Shown piece after piece: positions 1 through 9,216 of a stretch of DNA of 64,000 nucleotides. The notes beneath the pieces are model-generated. The model did not search any database. It saw only the letters and a list, made by a program, of their open reading frames with translations, and was not told the DNA's origin. The number at the start of each line of letters is the position of its first letter. Positions within the stretch are counted from its first letter, which is position 1. A program made the position numbers and the translations under genes. Source of the stretch: Ketobacter alkanivorans (GTDB lineage: Bacteria > Pseudomonadota > Gammaproteobacteria > Pseudomonadales > Ketobacteraceae); contig NZ_CP022684.1 in assembly GCF_002863865.1 (NCBI RefSeq), forward strand, positions 984,931 through 1,048,930, read 5' to 3'.

Positions 1-600
1 TAAAACAGCCTGAGCAATAATTGCCTCTGGGGAAACACCAAGACGACTCGCCGCACGACTGGCGTGGGGGTATATCGCTTCGATAAACGTTTCAGGAGAA
101 TTCCAACTCGATTGGGTAGGGGATGGTGAGGATTCAGTCTTGAGCGGAGTCTCAGCCACTACATTCTGTAAATCGGGAGACTCATCTTCAGTGACTTGAC
201 GGCTCTCAGTAAGTTGTCGAGCCAGCACCGGATGCTGAAGATATTGGGATATATCAGTGGATGATTCTGTGATACTTTTTTCCTTGCCCGCTGACATCTG
301 GCGCACAATGACGTCTGCCAAACCAATTCCACCATTATTACTGATGTTTAGGGCTAGCTGCTTGTCATACATACCTTGGTAAAACTGACTATCACGGGAT
401 TCAAGCATATTTCCTTCTGAAAATATTGCATTAGCATCGCGCATGCTCTGCAGCATCATATTCAGGAAAACGCCTTCCATCTGCTTGGCAGCGGCAATAA
501 GAGCCTGACCATTATCGTCTCGGCTCAACTTCCGCATCTGATTAAATTGAGAGAAATCCAGGTACAGGTCAGGTGAACTATCGCTGGCCGACTTTATCAT
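1..600 (-). CDS. flgJ: FlgJ, flagellar rod-cap / peptidoglycan hydrolase (3' part outside window)
   Basis: Open frame of 200 codons running off the left edge, starting at an ATG two bases after the flgI stop. The first ~100 residues are the rod-binding domain (KQMEGVFLNMMLQSMRDAN-type core near residues 39-57). A polar, Ser/Thr/Glu-rich linker follows, and from ~residue 166 the start of the glucosaminidase-type hydrolase domain can be read (WNSPETFIEAIYPHA). This is the two-domain FlgJ of beta/gammaproteobacteria, which caps the growing rod in the periplasm and locally cuts peptidoglycan. Last visible gene of the flgFGHIJ unit. The catalytic part lies mostly beyond the window. Confidence 0.93.
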   Translation of the reverse strand, partial: MIKSASDSSPDLYLDFSQFNQMRKLSRDDNGQALIAAAKQMEGVFLNMMLQSMRDANAIFSEGNMLESRDSQFYQGMYDKQLALNISNNGGIGLADVIVRQMSAGKEKSITESSTDISQYLQHPVLARQLTESRQVTEDESPDLQNVVAETPLKTESSPSPTQSSWNSPETFIEAIYPHASRAASRLGVSPEAIIAQAVL

Positions 601-602
601 GA

Positions 603-1700
603 TCAGATCACTATCAGCTCTGCTCTAAGCGCTCCAGCCTGTTTAAGCGCTTCAAGAATTGCCATCAAGTCACCGGGTGCCATGCCAACCCTATTAACCG
701 CCGCGACAATATCGTCCAGGGTGACGCTATCACCCACCTTGAACATATGGCTTTTTTCCTGGCTTACATCAATCTGAGATTCATTCGCGGCAACGGTTCG
801 CCCACCCGCTAATGCGTTGGGTTGAGTCACCTCAACTCCTTCGGTAATGGTTACTGTCAAATTTCCATGAGTAACCGCTGCCGGCGACACTTTTACGTTG
901 TTTCCGATTACAATAGTGCCGGTGCGAGAGTTTATAATCACCTTGGCAGAAGGTTCCGCTGGTTTAATTTCCAAATTTTCAAGCACTGATAGGTACGTCA
1001 CGCGTTGAGATGGATCTCTTGGCGCAGTAACCACGATAGAAGTGGCGTCGATCGAACGTGCCACGCCGGGGCCGAGTAATCTATTGATCTCATCTCTGAC
1101 CCTTTTAGCCGTGGTGAAATCTGCTTGGCGCAAATTGAATGTTAAGGTATCGCCTTGATTAAATGGATTGGGAGCAGCTGCCTCTACACTGGCACCATTT
1201 GGAATACGGCCCACGCTGGGAACATTCACCGTTATCTTGGATCCATCAGCCCCTTGCGCACCAAACCCACCGACAACCAGATCACCTTGCGCCAAACCAT
1301 ATACTTTGCCATCGGCACCTCTAAGAGGCGTCATCAATAACGTGCCCCCGCGTAGACTGGACGCATTGCCCAACGAAGAAACCGTCACATCAATACGCTG
1401 CCCTGGCTTTGCAAAAGGAGGCAGCTCCGAGTGAATGGATACGGCTGCGACATTTTTTAACTTTGGTGTTAGATTTTCTGGAACACTGATACCGAACTGT
1501 TCCATCATGTTACGAAAGGTTTGCGCGGTAAAGGGAGTCTGGTTGGTCTTATCGCCGGTTCCATCCAGGCCAACAACCAGGCCATAACCAATTAGTTGGT
1601 TACTGCGAACACCCTGCACATCGGTAAGATCTTTTAGCCTGTCTGCGAAGGCAAACTGCGGCAAACTGATTATCAATATGATGGATAGTACTACTCTCAT
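603..1700 (-). CDS. flgI: FlgI, flagellar P-ring protein
   Basis: 365 aa, the usual size for FlgI. A cleavable signal peptide is visible (hydrophobic residues 4-17, ending FAFA before DRLKD), followed by the conserved start [22 protein letters not shown]. FlgI assembles in the periplasm around the distal rod to form the P ring in the peptidoglycan layer. Its export is Sec-dependent, unlike the rod and hook proteins. The gene lies 15 bases after flgH and 2 bases before flgJ, inside the flgFGHIJ transcription unit. Confidence 0.96.
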   Translation of the reverse strand: MRVVLSIILIISLPQFAFADRLKDLTDVQGVRSNQLIGYGLVVGLDGTGDKTNQTPFTAQTFRNMMEQFGISVPENLTPKLKNVAAVSIHSELPPFAKPGQRIDVTVSSLGNASSLRGGTLLMTPLRGADGKVYGLAQGDLVVGGFGAQGADGSKITVNVPSVGRIPNGASVEAAAPNPFNQGDTLTFNLRQADFTTAKRVRDEINRLLGPGVARSIDATSIVVTAPRDPSQRVTYLSVLENLEIKPAEPSAKVIINSRTGTIVIGNNVKVSPAAVTHGNLTVTITEGVEVTQPNALAGGRTVAANESQIDVSQEKSHMFKVGDSVTLDDIVAAVNRVGMAPGDLMAILEALKQAGALRAELIVI

Positions 1701-1715
1701 ATCTTGCGCTCCTGC

Positions 1716-2429
1716 TTAGAACGGCCACCAAGTACTGCCGAAGAATTTAGATGCCCAACCCTGCTCCTGAGCAGCTGCCAACGCACCGGTTGCACTATAT
1801 GTAATACGAGCATCTGCCAGTCGAGTTGACAGCGCCGTGTTATCAGGAGACACATCAGAAGGACGCAGCATTCCCTCGATCCGAATAAACTCATCACCTT
1901 GTGAGAACGTCATCCATTTCTCACCACGAACCACTAGCACGCCATTGGGCAGCACATCTGCCACCGTTACAGAAATCTGGCCTTGCAATCTATTGCTTTG
2001 ATCTGAATTGGCGTCACCTTCAAACTCACGAGTATTGTCCGCCTGAATCGACATATTCAGATTCGATCCATTCAAATGACCAGAAGGGTTGGTTCCCAAC
2101 AGCGTTTCAACACCCATATCGAGCTTGTCATCCTTATCAATGGCGGTCTTATTTGACTTGGATGAAACCGTGCGCTCCTCAAGATACAGGGTGATAATGT
2201 CGCCAATTCGGCGAGCACGTTTATCTTCCCAAAGGCTTATGCCCGCTCCACTGGCATAAATTGACCCGGTCGCACTTTGACCCGGGGGCGGTGATACAGG
2301 CATAACGGGTGAATACCGAGCATCTCCCGGGCGAGGCGTGGGAGCCGATGCACACCCTGCCATGAATAGAGCAACTACCACCCAAAATACCCGTACTGCT
2401 CTATCTGTTCGCCGCGAAGAACTCATCAT
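1716..2429 (-). CDS. flgH: FlgH, flagellar L-ring lipoprotein
   Basis: Outer-membrane L-ring protein. The start is placed at the ATG-ATG at 2429/2426 because an AGGAGA ribosome site lies just upstream; a longer frame from 2462 would overlap flgG and has no such site. From this start the signal sequence ends in the lipobox LFMAGC with the lipidated Cys at residue 26. The body carries the typical SLWEDKRARRIGDIITLYLEE region and ends in WWPF. Its periplasmic partner is the FlgI ring. Gap to flgG is 16 bases. Confidence 0.95.
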   Translation of the reverse strand: MMSSSRRTDRAVRVFWVVVALFMAGCASAPTPRPGDARYSPVMPVSPPPGQSATGSIYASGAGISLWEDKRARRIGDIITLYLEERTVSSKSNKTAIDKDDKLDMGVETLLGTNPSGHLNGSNLNMSIQADNTREFEGDANSDQSNRLQGQISVTVADVLPNGVLVVRGEKWMTFSQGDEFIRIEGMLRPSDVSPDNTALSTRLADARITYSATGALAAAQEQGWASKFFGSTWWPF

Positions 2430-2445
2430 ATCTCTCCTATACCAA

Positions 2446-3231
2446 CTACAGTTGTTGCCCAACGAACTGCAACATCTGATCTACTGTAGATATCACCTTT
2501 GAATTCATCTCATAGGCACGTTGGGTCTCGATCATGTTGACCATCTCCTCCACCACATTCACATTCGAGCTTTCCAGCGCACCTTGAATAATGGGGCCCA
2601 ATCCATTTTGACCTGGTTCACCCTGCGTGGGCGCACCACTGGCTACTGTTTCACGAAACAAGTTACTGCCCATCGCTTCTAAACCCGATGGATTAATGAA
2701 GTCTGCTAATTGAACGTTCCCTATTTGGGTAGAATCCCCGGTTTGTGCATCTGATACTGTTACAACACCATCGGTGCCTATAGTCACATTCTGAAAACCT
2801 TCAGGCACAGTCAGGCCAGGCTCAAGCGGAAACCCGCCGGATGTAACCACTTGACCGGTAGAATCAATTTGAAACTTGCCATCACGGGTATAGTTAACCG
2901 ACCCATCTGGCATGAGAATTTGAAAAAATCCTCGACCATTAATTGCCATATCAAGGCCCTGATCAGTTACCTCGATGTTTCCCATGGTGAACTCTTTTTG
3001 AGTTGCTACCATGCGTACACCAGTACCCAACTGAAGCCCCGATGGCAATTCAGTATTCTGTGAGGACTGACCTCCAGGTTGTCGATTAATTTGATACAGC
3101 AGATCCTGAAACACCGCGCGATCACGCTTGAAACCCGTAGTACTCACGTTTGCAAGGTTATTGGATATCGTTTTTAACTTAGTATCCTGTGCGCTTAATC
3201 CGCTTTTACTTACCCAAAGAGCTGAATGCAT
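2446..3231 (-). CDS. flgG: FlgG, flagellar distal rod protein
   Basis: 261 aa, standard length for FlgG. The N-terminus has the rod/hook family motif (SGLSAQDTKLKTISNNLANVSTTGFKRD) and the C-terminus the matching family signature (LESSNVNVVEEMVNMIETQRAYEMNSKVI). These two helical ends pack together in the distal rod; the middle is the FlgG-specific domain. Exported by the flagellar type III apparatus. A CGGAG ribosome site lies 8 bases before the ATG. The 94-base gap to flgF holds no promoter I can recognise, so it is probably co-transcribed with flgF. Confidence 0.96.
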   Translation of the reverse strand: MHSALWVSKSGLSAQDTKLKTISNNLANVSTTGFKRDRAVFQDLLYQINRQPGGQSSQNTELPSGLQLGTGVRMVATQKEFTMGNIEVTDQGLDMAINGRGFFQILMPDGSVNYTRDGKFQIDSTGQVVTSGGFPLEPGLTVPEGFQNVTIGTDGVVTVSDAQTGDSTQIGNVQLADFINPSGLEAMGSNLFRETVASGAPTQGEPGQNGLGPIIQGALESSNVNVVEEMVNMIETQRAYEMNSKVISTVDQMLQFVGQQL

Positions 3232-3325
3232 GTCTTGTACTCCGATAAAGCTGGCAATGCTTAACCTTGTTGAGGAAAAAAATTGCCGTTAATTCTTTTC
3301 CTATGACATTTATCTGTCGTTGTAA

Positions 3326-4063
3326 TTAGTTCTGCAGGATCCGTGCCGAGGCCTCATCCATTTCTTTGGCGGCCTGCATCATCTTCACATTCATTTCGAA
3401 AAGACGAGCATGAGATATGATGGCCGTCATCTCATTAACAGGATTCACGTTTGATCCTTCCAACATGCCATTGATAACCTGCACATCTGGATCAGACTCG
3501 AGTTCAGAGCCATCCTTCATACGAAACAAGCCATCATCCCCTTTCACCATCTGCTGCTGATCCGGTTTGACCAGTTTTAAACGAGCGATCTGCGTTAGAG
3601 ATAGCGGATCCTCTCCTAGACCTGTTATAGAAAGCGTTCCGTCGACCCCTACTACCAGCTTGTCGTATTCGGGCAGTACGATCGGGCCTCCATCGCCCAA
3701 AACGGGCAATCCTGTTCCTGTCGTAACCGCCCCACTTACATCCCGCTTGAGGTCACCCGCTCGTGTGTATGCCTCCGATCCATCCTGCAACTGAACTGCA
3801 AACCAGCCATCACCTTTTATCGCCACATCCAGATCTCTGGCTGTTTCCATATAAGATCCCGCACCTGTATCAGTTCCGGGCCGCTCGTTCATTGCGTAAG
3901 CTCTGGATGGGTGGTGCTCACCAAACACGGACATCGAGCGGTATTGGTGAAAATCAGCTTTGAAGCCAGCGGTAGATACATTCGCCAAATTGTTGGCTCG
4001 CAGGCTTTGGGCATCCAAAGCCTCCTTTGCACCTGTCATGGAGATGTATAAGAACTTGTCCAT
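3326..4063 (-). CDS. flgF: FlgF, flagellar proximal rod protein
   Basis: 245 aa with the rod-family N-terminus (SLRANNLANVSTAGFKADFHQYR) and C-terminus (LEGSNVNPVNEMTAIISHARLFEMNVKMM). It differs from FlgG in its shorter central part. Component of the proximal rod, exported by the flagellar type III system. A GCAGGA ribosome site precedes the ATG. First gene of the second flagellar unit: a sigma-54 promoter lies 54 bases upstream, and behind it a terminator closes flgBCDE. Confidence 0.95.
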   Translation of the reverse strand: MDKFLYISMTGAKEALDAQSLRANNLANVSTAGFKADFHQYRSMSVFGEHHPSRAYAMNERPGTDTGAGSYMETARDLDVAIKGDGWFAVQLQDGSEAYTRAGDLKRDVSGAVTTGTGLPVLGDGGPIVLPEYDKLVVGVDGTLSITGLGEDPLSLTQIARLKLVKPDQQQMVKGDDGLFRMKDGSELESDPDVQVINGMLEGSNVNPVNEMTAIISHARLFEMNVKMMQAAKEMDEASARILQN

Positions 4064-4116
4064 AGCGATTCCTGCACCGTCAATAATTCATCGAATTAAG
4101 TCTCACTGAGTAAAAG

Positions 4117-4132
4117 TGCAATTCGCTTGCCA
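4117..4132 (-). promoter_or_regulatory. Sigma-54 promoter for flgFGHIJ
   Basis: On the minus strand the site reads TGGCAAG-CGAA-TTGCA, one mismatch from the RpoN consensus TGGCACG-N4-TTGCW, with the invariant GG and GC at the right spacing. It lies 54 bases before the flgF ATG and between that gene and the flgE terminator, which is where a promoter is needed. RpoN with an activator such as FleQ/FlrC drives class II/III rod and hook genes in polar-flagellated gammaproteobacteria. Confidence 0.85.
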
Positions 4133-4142
4133 GTTTTCAGGC

Positions 4143-4176
4143 AAAAAAAATCCCTGCTATGCAGGGATCTTTTTTG
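4143..4176. terminator. Bidirectional intrinsic terminator after flgE
   Basis: Perfect 8-bp stem ATCCCTGC / GCAGGGAT with a 3-base loop, flanked by an A-run on one side and a T-run on the other, so it can end transcripts in either direction. It stands 11 bases after the flgE stop and divides the flagellar cluster into flgBCDE and flgFGHIJ. Confidence 0.9.
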
Positions 4177-4186
4177 CCTGGTTTTA

Positions 4187-5524
4187 TTACCTTATCTGAA
4201 TGATTGTCTGCGTCACTGCATTGGAGGTTTCTATAGACTTGGCATTGGCCTGAAAGTTTCTTTGCGACGTTATTAACGTCACCAGCTCTTCGGTGAGATC
4301 TATATTGGATGTTTCCAGAGCACCAGACTGTATTAGACCAAAACTTGAAGTGCCCGCCTCCCCAGGAATAGGTTCTCCCGATGCTGTAGACGAGCGCCAA
4401 GTAGTGTTACCAATTTGCAGCATACCCTGCGGATTAGAAAATCGTGCCAACGCAACCTTGCCAACGGCGGTTGTCTGTCCATTTGAATAGGTGGCCTGAA
4501 TAACACCTTGGTCATCCACACTCAAACCGGTAAGACGGCCGATTGTAAAACCGTCCTGTGATAACGCCGAAACCGAGAAAGGCGACGCAAATTGTGTTGG
4601 TGGATTACCGGCAAAATCAAAATATACTTGCTGCGTGGTATCGGCACCGTTGGTTAAAAACGAAAATTGATCCGTAAATATACCGCCGCCAGGATCGGTT
4701 CCTTGAAACACACCCTGTGAGTCAAAAGCCAGAACACCATAGCCTACACCATTCGCGTTAACCTCCGAACTGATAGCGCCACCCAATCCATCATAAACAT
4801 CCAGGGTGTTTACACCACCAGTGTCATCAGTAACCGTCAAGAAAACACCCCACGTATTTTGCTGGCCACTTGTTCCCAAGTTGGGCTCTTTAACAAAATA
4901 CGCAGTTGCTATGTGCGAATCCCCCAGGCTATCGTATAAAGTGATAGATGTAGACGCGGAATAGGTGTTGGAGTCGGTCGGATCAAACACGTCAACGTTC
5001 AAGTTGGTAGCATTGGCAGGCAGGTTTACACCGATCTCCACTTCAGCCGTCGCCTGGGGCGCACCCGCTGTATCGGGCAATTGCAGAGGCGTGGTACTGG
5101 ACAGAGCTGTTGCCGTTACCGAACCATCATCATTTACCGGAAACACCTGTAAATACTGGTTTGATGCATTCACAACAAATCCATTTTCATCAACACCAAA
5201 ATTTCCGGCCCGCGTGTAAACACGCTCCTGACTTATTTGATCCGGAGACAGTACAAAGAATCCCTCACCGCTGATTGCCAGATCCAAAGCTTGAGATGTA
5301 AAATTGAGATTGCCTTGATCAAATAGCTGTTGAACCTGCTGCAACAACACACCATTACCCACCGCAGTATCACTGTTGCCAAACGCAGAGTTCGCATAAA
5401 TATCGCCAAACGCGGTTCTTGAACCTTTAAAACCTGTCGTTTCTACGTTAGCAATATTATTACTGGTAACATCCAGTTGCGCTTGCGCAGCATTCAGTCC
5501 ACTTAACGCAATATTAAAACCCAT
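4187..5524 (-). CDS. flgE: FlgE, flagellar hook protein
   Basis: 445 aa. The N-terminus has the hook/rod motif (ALSGLNAAQAQLDVTSNNIANVETTGFKGSRT) and the C-terminus the FlgE signature (SGALETSNIDLTEELVTLITSQRNFQANAKSIETSNAVTQTIIQIR). Between them lie the surface-exposed hook domains (Asp/Gly/Thr-rich, residues ~150-370). FlgE polymerises outside the cell into the hook, capped by FlgD. It is the last gene of flgBCDE, 15 bases after flgD and followed by a terminator. Confidence 0.96.
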   Translation of the reverse strand: MGFNIALSGLNAAQAQLDVTSNNIANVETTGFKGSRTAFGDIYANSAFGNSDTAVGNGVLLQQVQQLFDQGNLNFTSQALDLAISGEGFFVLSPDQISQERVYTRAGNFGVDENGFVVNASNQYLQVFPVNDDGSVTATALSSTTPLQLPDTAGAPQATAEVEIGVNLPANATNLNVDVFDPTDSNTYSASTSITLYDSLGDSHIATAYFVKEPNLGTSGQQNTWGVFLTVTDDTGGVNTLDVYDGLGGAISSEVNANGVGYGVLAFDSQGVFQGTDPGGGIFTDQFSFLTNGADTTQQVYFDFAGNPPTQFASPFSVSALSQDGFTIGRLTGLSVDDQGVIQATYSNGQTTAVGKVALARFSNPQGMLQIGNTTWRSSTASGEPIPGEAGTSSFGLIQSGALETSNIDLTEELVTLITSQRNFQANAKSIETSNAVTQTIIQIR

Positions 5525-5539
5525 GACCTTCTCCTGCTA

Positions 5540-6220
5540 TCATCGTACTTCTTGAATTTCACTTGAATTAATCTGACCCACACCATTCAGGTTTAACAGC
5601 ATACCGCCTTGATTATCGACGATACTGACACTGTTAACCCGGCTATACATACTGGTTATCAAAGCTTCATTCTCACCGGACATCGTGCCCTCAATAGATA
5701 TTGAGTAGAGGCCAGCGGGCAGATCCTCACCTAGATTATTGGTTCCATCCCAGCTAAACGGTGTTTCAGCGCTGCCTATATTTCCCAGATCTCGATTTGC
5801 CACAACCTGGCCGGCAGCATCTTTAATGACCATCATAACGTCGCCGGATGCTTGGTTGGCCTCAATCATGCCGCTGATCTCACTGCCCTGCTCCAGATAC
5901 CCAACCTGACCCGGCACTAACACTTCCCGCCCCACCAGAGCAGTAGCCTGTAAGGCCTGGCTGGATCGGTACATGGCGCCGATATCCTGCACGCTGTTAC
6001 TTAGATTCTGAATACCTTCTAACGAGCTGAACTGTGCCAATTGCGCTACAAAATCGGTTTGATCTGTTGGTTTAAGTGGATCCTGGTTTTCTATTTGCGC
6101 CAACAGAAGGCGCATGAACATGTCCTTATCCGACTGGGAGGCCGACTTCTCACTTTCTGGTTTATTGCGAATAGAGAGATCATTCAGAACACTGTTAGCT
6201 TCAACGCTGTTAATAGCCAT
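5540..6220 (-). CDS. flgD: FlgD, hook assembly scaffold / cap
   Basis: 226 aa, normal for FlgD. The N-terminal conserved block is DMFMRLLLAQIENQDPLKPTDQTDFVAQLAQFSSLEGIQNL (residues ~33-73). Behind it come a Tudor-like part (LVGREVLVPGQ) and an Ig-like FlgD domain (FSWDGTNNLGEDLPAGLYSISIEG). FlgD caps the growing hook and is discarded when hook length is reached. It lies between flgC and flgE in the same unit. Confidence 0.95.
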   Translation of the reverse strand: MAINSVEANSVLNDLSIRNKPESEKSASQSDKDMFMRLLLAQIENQDPLKPTDQTDFVAQLAQFSSLEGIQNLSNSVQDIGAMYRSSQALQATALVGREVLVPGQVGYLEQGSEISGMIEANQASGDVMMVIKDAAGQVVANRDLGNIGSAETPFSWDGTNNLGEDLPAGLYSISIEGTMSGENEALITSMYSRVNSVSIVDNQGGMLLNLNGVGQINSSEIQEVR

Positions 6221-6237
6221 GATTTATCCTCCCCCCG

Positions 6238-6681
6238 TTACCGGCCTAAGCTCAACACTTGCTGCATCATCGTTTTTGCAGAACTCATCACATCTACGTT
6301 AGTTTGAAACGCGCGTGAGGCGCTGATCATATTGGCCATTTCTTCCACGACATTTACATTGGGATACGACACATACCCGTTATCATCCGCCATTGGGTGA
6401 TGAGGCTCATAACGCATTTGCAAAGGCGCATCACTTTCTACGATACCTTGAACCTGTACGCCGCCGCCCATATCCAGTTGTTTGGCCGAAAAATCGAAAG
6501 GCTGACCCGACATCGCCGCCTGCAGTTGGGCTTTGAATATCGGCTCCCTGGCTCGGTAAGTTTGATCTGTATTGCTACTCACGCTCTCGGCATTCGCAAT
6601 ATTGGAACTCACCGTATTCATTCGTACAGTTTGGGCACTCATGCCACTGCCAGCGATATCAAATACATTTAGTAGCGACAT
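6238..6681 (-). CDS. flgC: FlgC, flagellar proximal rod protein
   Basis: 147 aa with the rod-family N-terminus (FDIAGSGMSAQTVRMNTVSSNIANAESVSS) and C-terminal signature (YVSYPNVNVVEEMANMISASRAFQTNVDVMSSAKTM). This length and the YPNVNVVEEM motif are diagnostic of FlgC. Structural unit of the proximal rod, exported by the flagellar type III apparatus. Two bases separate it from flgB, so translation is probably coupled. Confidence 0.96.
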   Translation of the reverse strand: MSLLNVFDIAGSGMSAQTVRMNTVSSNIANAESVSSNTDQTYRAREPIFKAQLQAAMSGQPFDFSAKQLDMGGGVQVQGIVESDAPLQMRYEPHHPMADDNGYVSYPNVNVVEEMANMISASRAFQTNVDVMSSAKTMMQQVLSLGR

Positions 6682-6683
6682 AA

Positions 6684-7088
6684 TTAATCTCCTCGAATAG
6701 CTGACATCAGGGATTTGACTTTGCCATTGAGAAATTCAAAGGCCGCTTGATACTCCATGGTGTTACGCGCAAATTCGGTTTTTTCCGCTTGCGCGTCCAC
6801 GGTGTTGCCATCTATCGCAGGCTGGGTTGGGTTTCGATACTTCAACCCGGTTATGGTGTCCGCCTGAGGTATTGCAATAAAGTGGTTGGCGCTGGTTGAT
6901 TCAACCGGGACAATATCCGCGGTCTCCCCCATGCGCACTTTCAGCATCTGCTGAAAATCAATATCCCGCGCTTTGTAACCCGGGGTATCGGCGTTGGCTA
7001 TGTTGTTTGCCAAAACATTGGCGCGCTGAGAGCGCAGCTCAAGTGCATGCTGGTACAACCCAATGTGTTTATCGATACTGATCGCCAT
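6684..7088 (-). CDS. flgB: FlgB, flagellar proximal rod protein
   Basis: 134 aa. The N-terminal half carries LELRSQRANVLANNIANADTPGYKARDIDFQQML and the C-terminal part the FlgB block (TVDAQAEKTEFARNTMEYQAAFEFLNGKVKSLMSAIRGD). FlgB is the first rod protein, contacting FliE and the MS ring. First gene of the flgBCDE unit, with a sigma-54 promoter 67 bases upstream. Confidence 0.96.
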   Translation of the reverse strand: MAISIDKHIGLYQHALELRSQRANVLANNIANADTPGYKARDIDFQQMLKVRMGETADIVPVESTSANHFIAIPQADTITGLKYRNPTQPAIDGNTVDAQAEKTEFARNTMEYQAAFEFLNGKVKSLMSAIRGD

Positions 7089-7154
7089 GTATCACTCTCG
7101 TTCTGTCGTCACATGCCATAAAACTGGCAATGCGGAAGTAGATACACAGTACAA

Positions 7155-7170
7155 AGCAACCCTTGTGCCA
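7155..7170 (-). promoter_or_regulatory. Sigma-54 promoter for flgBCDE
   Basis: The minus strand reads TGGCACA-AGGG-TTGCT, one mismatch from the RpoN consensus, with GG and GC spaced as required. It lies 67 bases before the flgB ATG in the cheR-flgB spacer. With the matching site before flgF it indicates that both rod/hook units are RpoN-dependent. Confidence 0.88.
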
Positions 7171-7264
7171 GAGTCGATCAGCTCTTATAAATCATAGGGT
7201 TAGCGTTTAACGGAGGGATTTTATCAAGGCAATGCGGCAAAGGATTACCGAAAGCGGCAAAACT

Positions 7265-8110
7265 CTACTTTTTGATGTACGCCACACCTGGGGTGTAGTA
7301 CTGAATGTCGAATAAATCGTTCAGGCCTTTGGGCGTTTCAGAGCCACCCAGAAAAAGCGTGCCACCGGGTTTAAGCACCCGATGAATGTTGGTAATAATC
7401 TGTTGTTGCAGCTCACTCGAGAAATAAATCAGAACATTGCGACAAAAAACCACGTCAAACTTCCCGATCGTCACAAAGTTCTCTTTAAGATTAATCGGGC
7501 GGAAATCAATACGCTTCCTGATTGCGGGGTCGATCTCCCAGCTGCCATCGGACAGCGGCTTAAAATGCTGCTTGAGTCTGTCATCGGGCATGCCACGCTT
7601 AAGGGCAAGCGGCTCATAGATTCCTTTTTTGGCTTGATCCAGCACCCGTGCTGATATGTCTGTAGCTAGAATTCTGATCTGCTTGTTGGCAAGGCTCATG
7701 TGTCGACGCTTGATTTCTTCCACACAAATCGAGATGGAGTACGGCTCTTGGCCTGTGGAACAGGCTGCACACCATATGGCGATTTCACCAGGGGCTTTAG
7801 CTAATTCAGGTAGAAGTGAATCTTGAAGATAGGTAAAAGGATGGCGATCACGGAACCATAACGTCTCGTTGGTGGTCATGGCGTCAATCACTTCCTGGCG
7901 CAAATGCCTTGCACTCACGCCGTCGATTTTACGCACCAATTCCGCAAGGGACTCAATTTTCTGTTCTTTCAGAAGCTTGCGTAATCGACTGTCGATCAGA
8001 TAATTCTTGTTATCTCCCAACAGTATGCCGCAAGCCTTCTCAAGATATTGGCGAAACTGGGCATAATCACCCTCAGCAAACCTAGAGTTGTCACGAGAAG
8101 GAAACACCAT
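7265..8110 (-). CDS. cheR: CheR, chemoreceptor glutamate methyltransferase
   Basis: 281 aa. N-terminal helical domain (residues ~14-80) followed by the SAM-binding methyltransferase domain. The CheR signature WCAACSTGQEPYSISICVEE is at ~residues 117-136, and FDVVFCRNVLIYFS and LKPGGTLFLGGSE lie further on. It methylates receptor glutamates in the cytoplasm during adaptation, using S-adenosylmethionine. It follows cheV by 28 bases and precedes the flg cluster, as in Pseudomonas. No phosphatase/methylesterase partner is in the window. Confidence 0.95.
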   Translation of the reverse strand: MVFPSRDNSRFAEGDYAQFRQYLEKACGILLGDNKNYLIDSRLRKLLKEQKIESLAELVRKIDGVSARHLRQEVIDAMTTNETLWFRDRHPFTYLQDSLLPELAKAPGEIAIWCAACSTGQEPYSISICVEEIKRRHMSLANKQIRILATDISARVLDQAKKGIYEPLALKRGMPDDRLKQHFKPLSDGSWEIDPAIRKRIDFRPINLKENFVTIGKFDVVFCRNVLIYFSSELQQQIITNIHRVLKPGGTLFLGGSETPKGLNDLFDIQYYTPGVAYIKK

Positions 8111-8138
8111 GCTAGTTTTTTATCATCCCTGATTCAGG

Positions 8139-9086
8139 CTAACCATTGCGTTTTGCCAAGGCATCTTTGACCCGCTCTTGCACAAGATCAGCCAAGCTGT
8201 CTGGTTTAAACTTTGCCAAAAAGTTATCCGCACCAACTCTCTTCACCATCGCCTCATTAAAGATACCGCTAAGGGACGTATGTAACAGTATATGAAGGTC
8301 TTGAGTGCGCGGATCTTCCTTGATGGATGCAGTCAATGTGTAGCCATCCATTTCTGGCATTTCAATGTCGGAAATCAACATGATATAGCGATCCGTGATG
8401 GATTCTCCCGCATCAATCAGCTCGCGCAGGTGATCCAGTGCCTGGCGACCATCCGCCACCACATGGGTCTTAACGCCAACCTTTTCGACACAACGCTTGA
8501 TCTGTTTACGCGCCACACTGGAATCATCTGCAATTAATACAGCCAGATCGCTGGCACTGGCCTGATCGACTGTATCTTGACGAATCACATCGTTAGAGAT
8601 TTCTTCCTCCATGGGAGAAACTTCAGACAATATCTTTTCAACATCGATGATTTCGACAATACGATTATCCACCTCTGTCACCGCAGTCAGGTAGCTTCCT
8701 TTACCCGCACCGCTGGGTGGTGGATGAATGTTTTCCCAATTAAGATTAACAATGCGCTCAACGGCCTTCACCAAAAAGCCCTGAACAGCCATGTTGTATT
8801 CCGATATGATGACGAAGCAATTTTCGATGTCATCCAGAGGCTCATTACCCATGGCAAGATTCATATCCATTACGGAAATAGTGCCACCACGGATATGCGC
8901 GATGCCTCGAACCACTGGGTTGCGCTGAGGCAGTTCTGTGAGTTTTGGGCACTGCAGAACTTCCCGCACTTTAAACACATTGATTCCGTATATCTGGTTA
9001 TCACCCAGCCTGAACAGCAGCAATTCCAGCCGGTTTTGGCCCACCAGCTTGGTTCGTTGATCGACTGTATCCAGCACCCCGGCCAT
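8139..9086 (-). CDS. cheV: CheV, CheW-receiver coupling protein
   Basis: N-terminal CheW-like domain (NRLELLLFRLGDNQIYGINVFKVREVL) and C-terminal response-regulator receiver domain (LAVLIADDSSVARKQIKRCVEK, then SDIEMPEMDGYTL with the phosphoacceptor Asp). It couples chemoreceptors to CheA and is thought to buffer phosphate for adaptation. The start is placed at the ATG at 9086, giving the family's MAGVLDTVDQRTKLVG start, because a GGAG site lies 7 bases upstream. An ATG at 9101 would add five residues. Divergent from flgA. Confidence 0.94.
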   Translation of the reverse strand: MAGVLDTVDQRTKLVGQNRLELLLFRLGDNQIYGINVFKVREVLQCPKLTELPQRNPVVRGIAHIRGGTISVMDMNLAMGNEPLDDIENCFVIISEYNMAVQGFLVKAVERIVNLNWENIHPPPSGAGKGSYLTAVTEVDNRIVEIIDVEKILSEVSPMEEEISNDVIRQDTVDQASASDLAVLIADDSSVARKQIKRCVEKVGVKTHVVADGRQALDHLRELIDAGESITDRYIMLISDIEMPEMDGYTLTASIKEDPRTQDLHILLHTSLSGIFNEAMVKRVGADNFLAKFKPDSLADLVQERVKDALAKRNG

Positions 9087-9216
9087 ATTAAAACTCCGCA
9101 TTCGCCGTTTACGGCATACCCTTTGCTTGATTCACTGAGCACAGTTCGGATCGTCAAAAATGCGTCGCCTAACTGTATTTACTCACCATTCATTTAGAAT
9201 AGGTCAATTTGGATAA

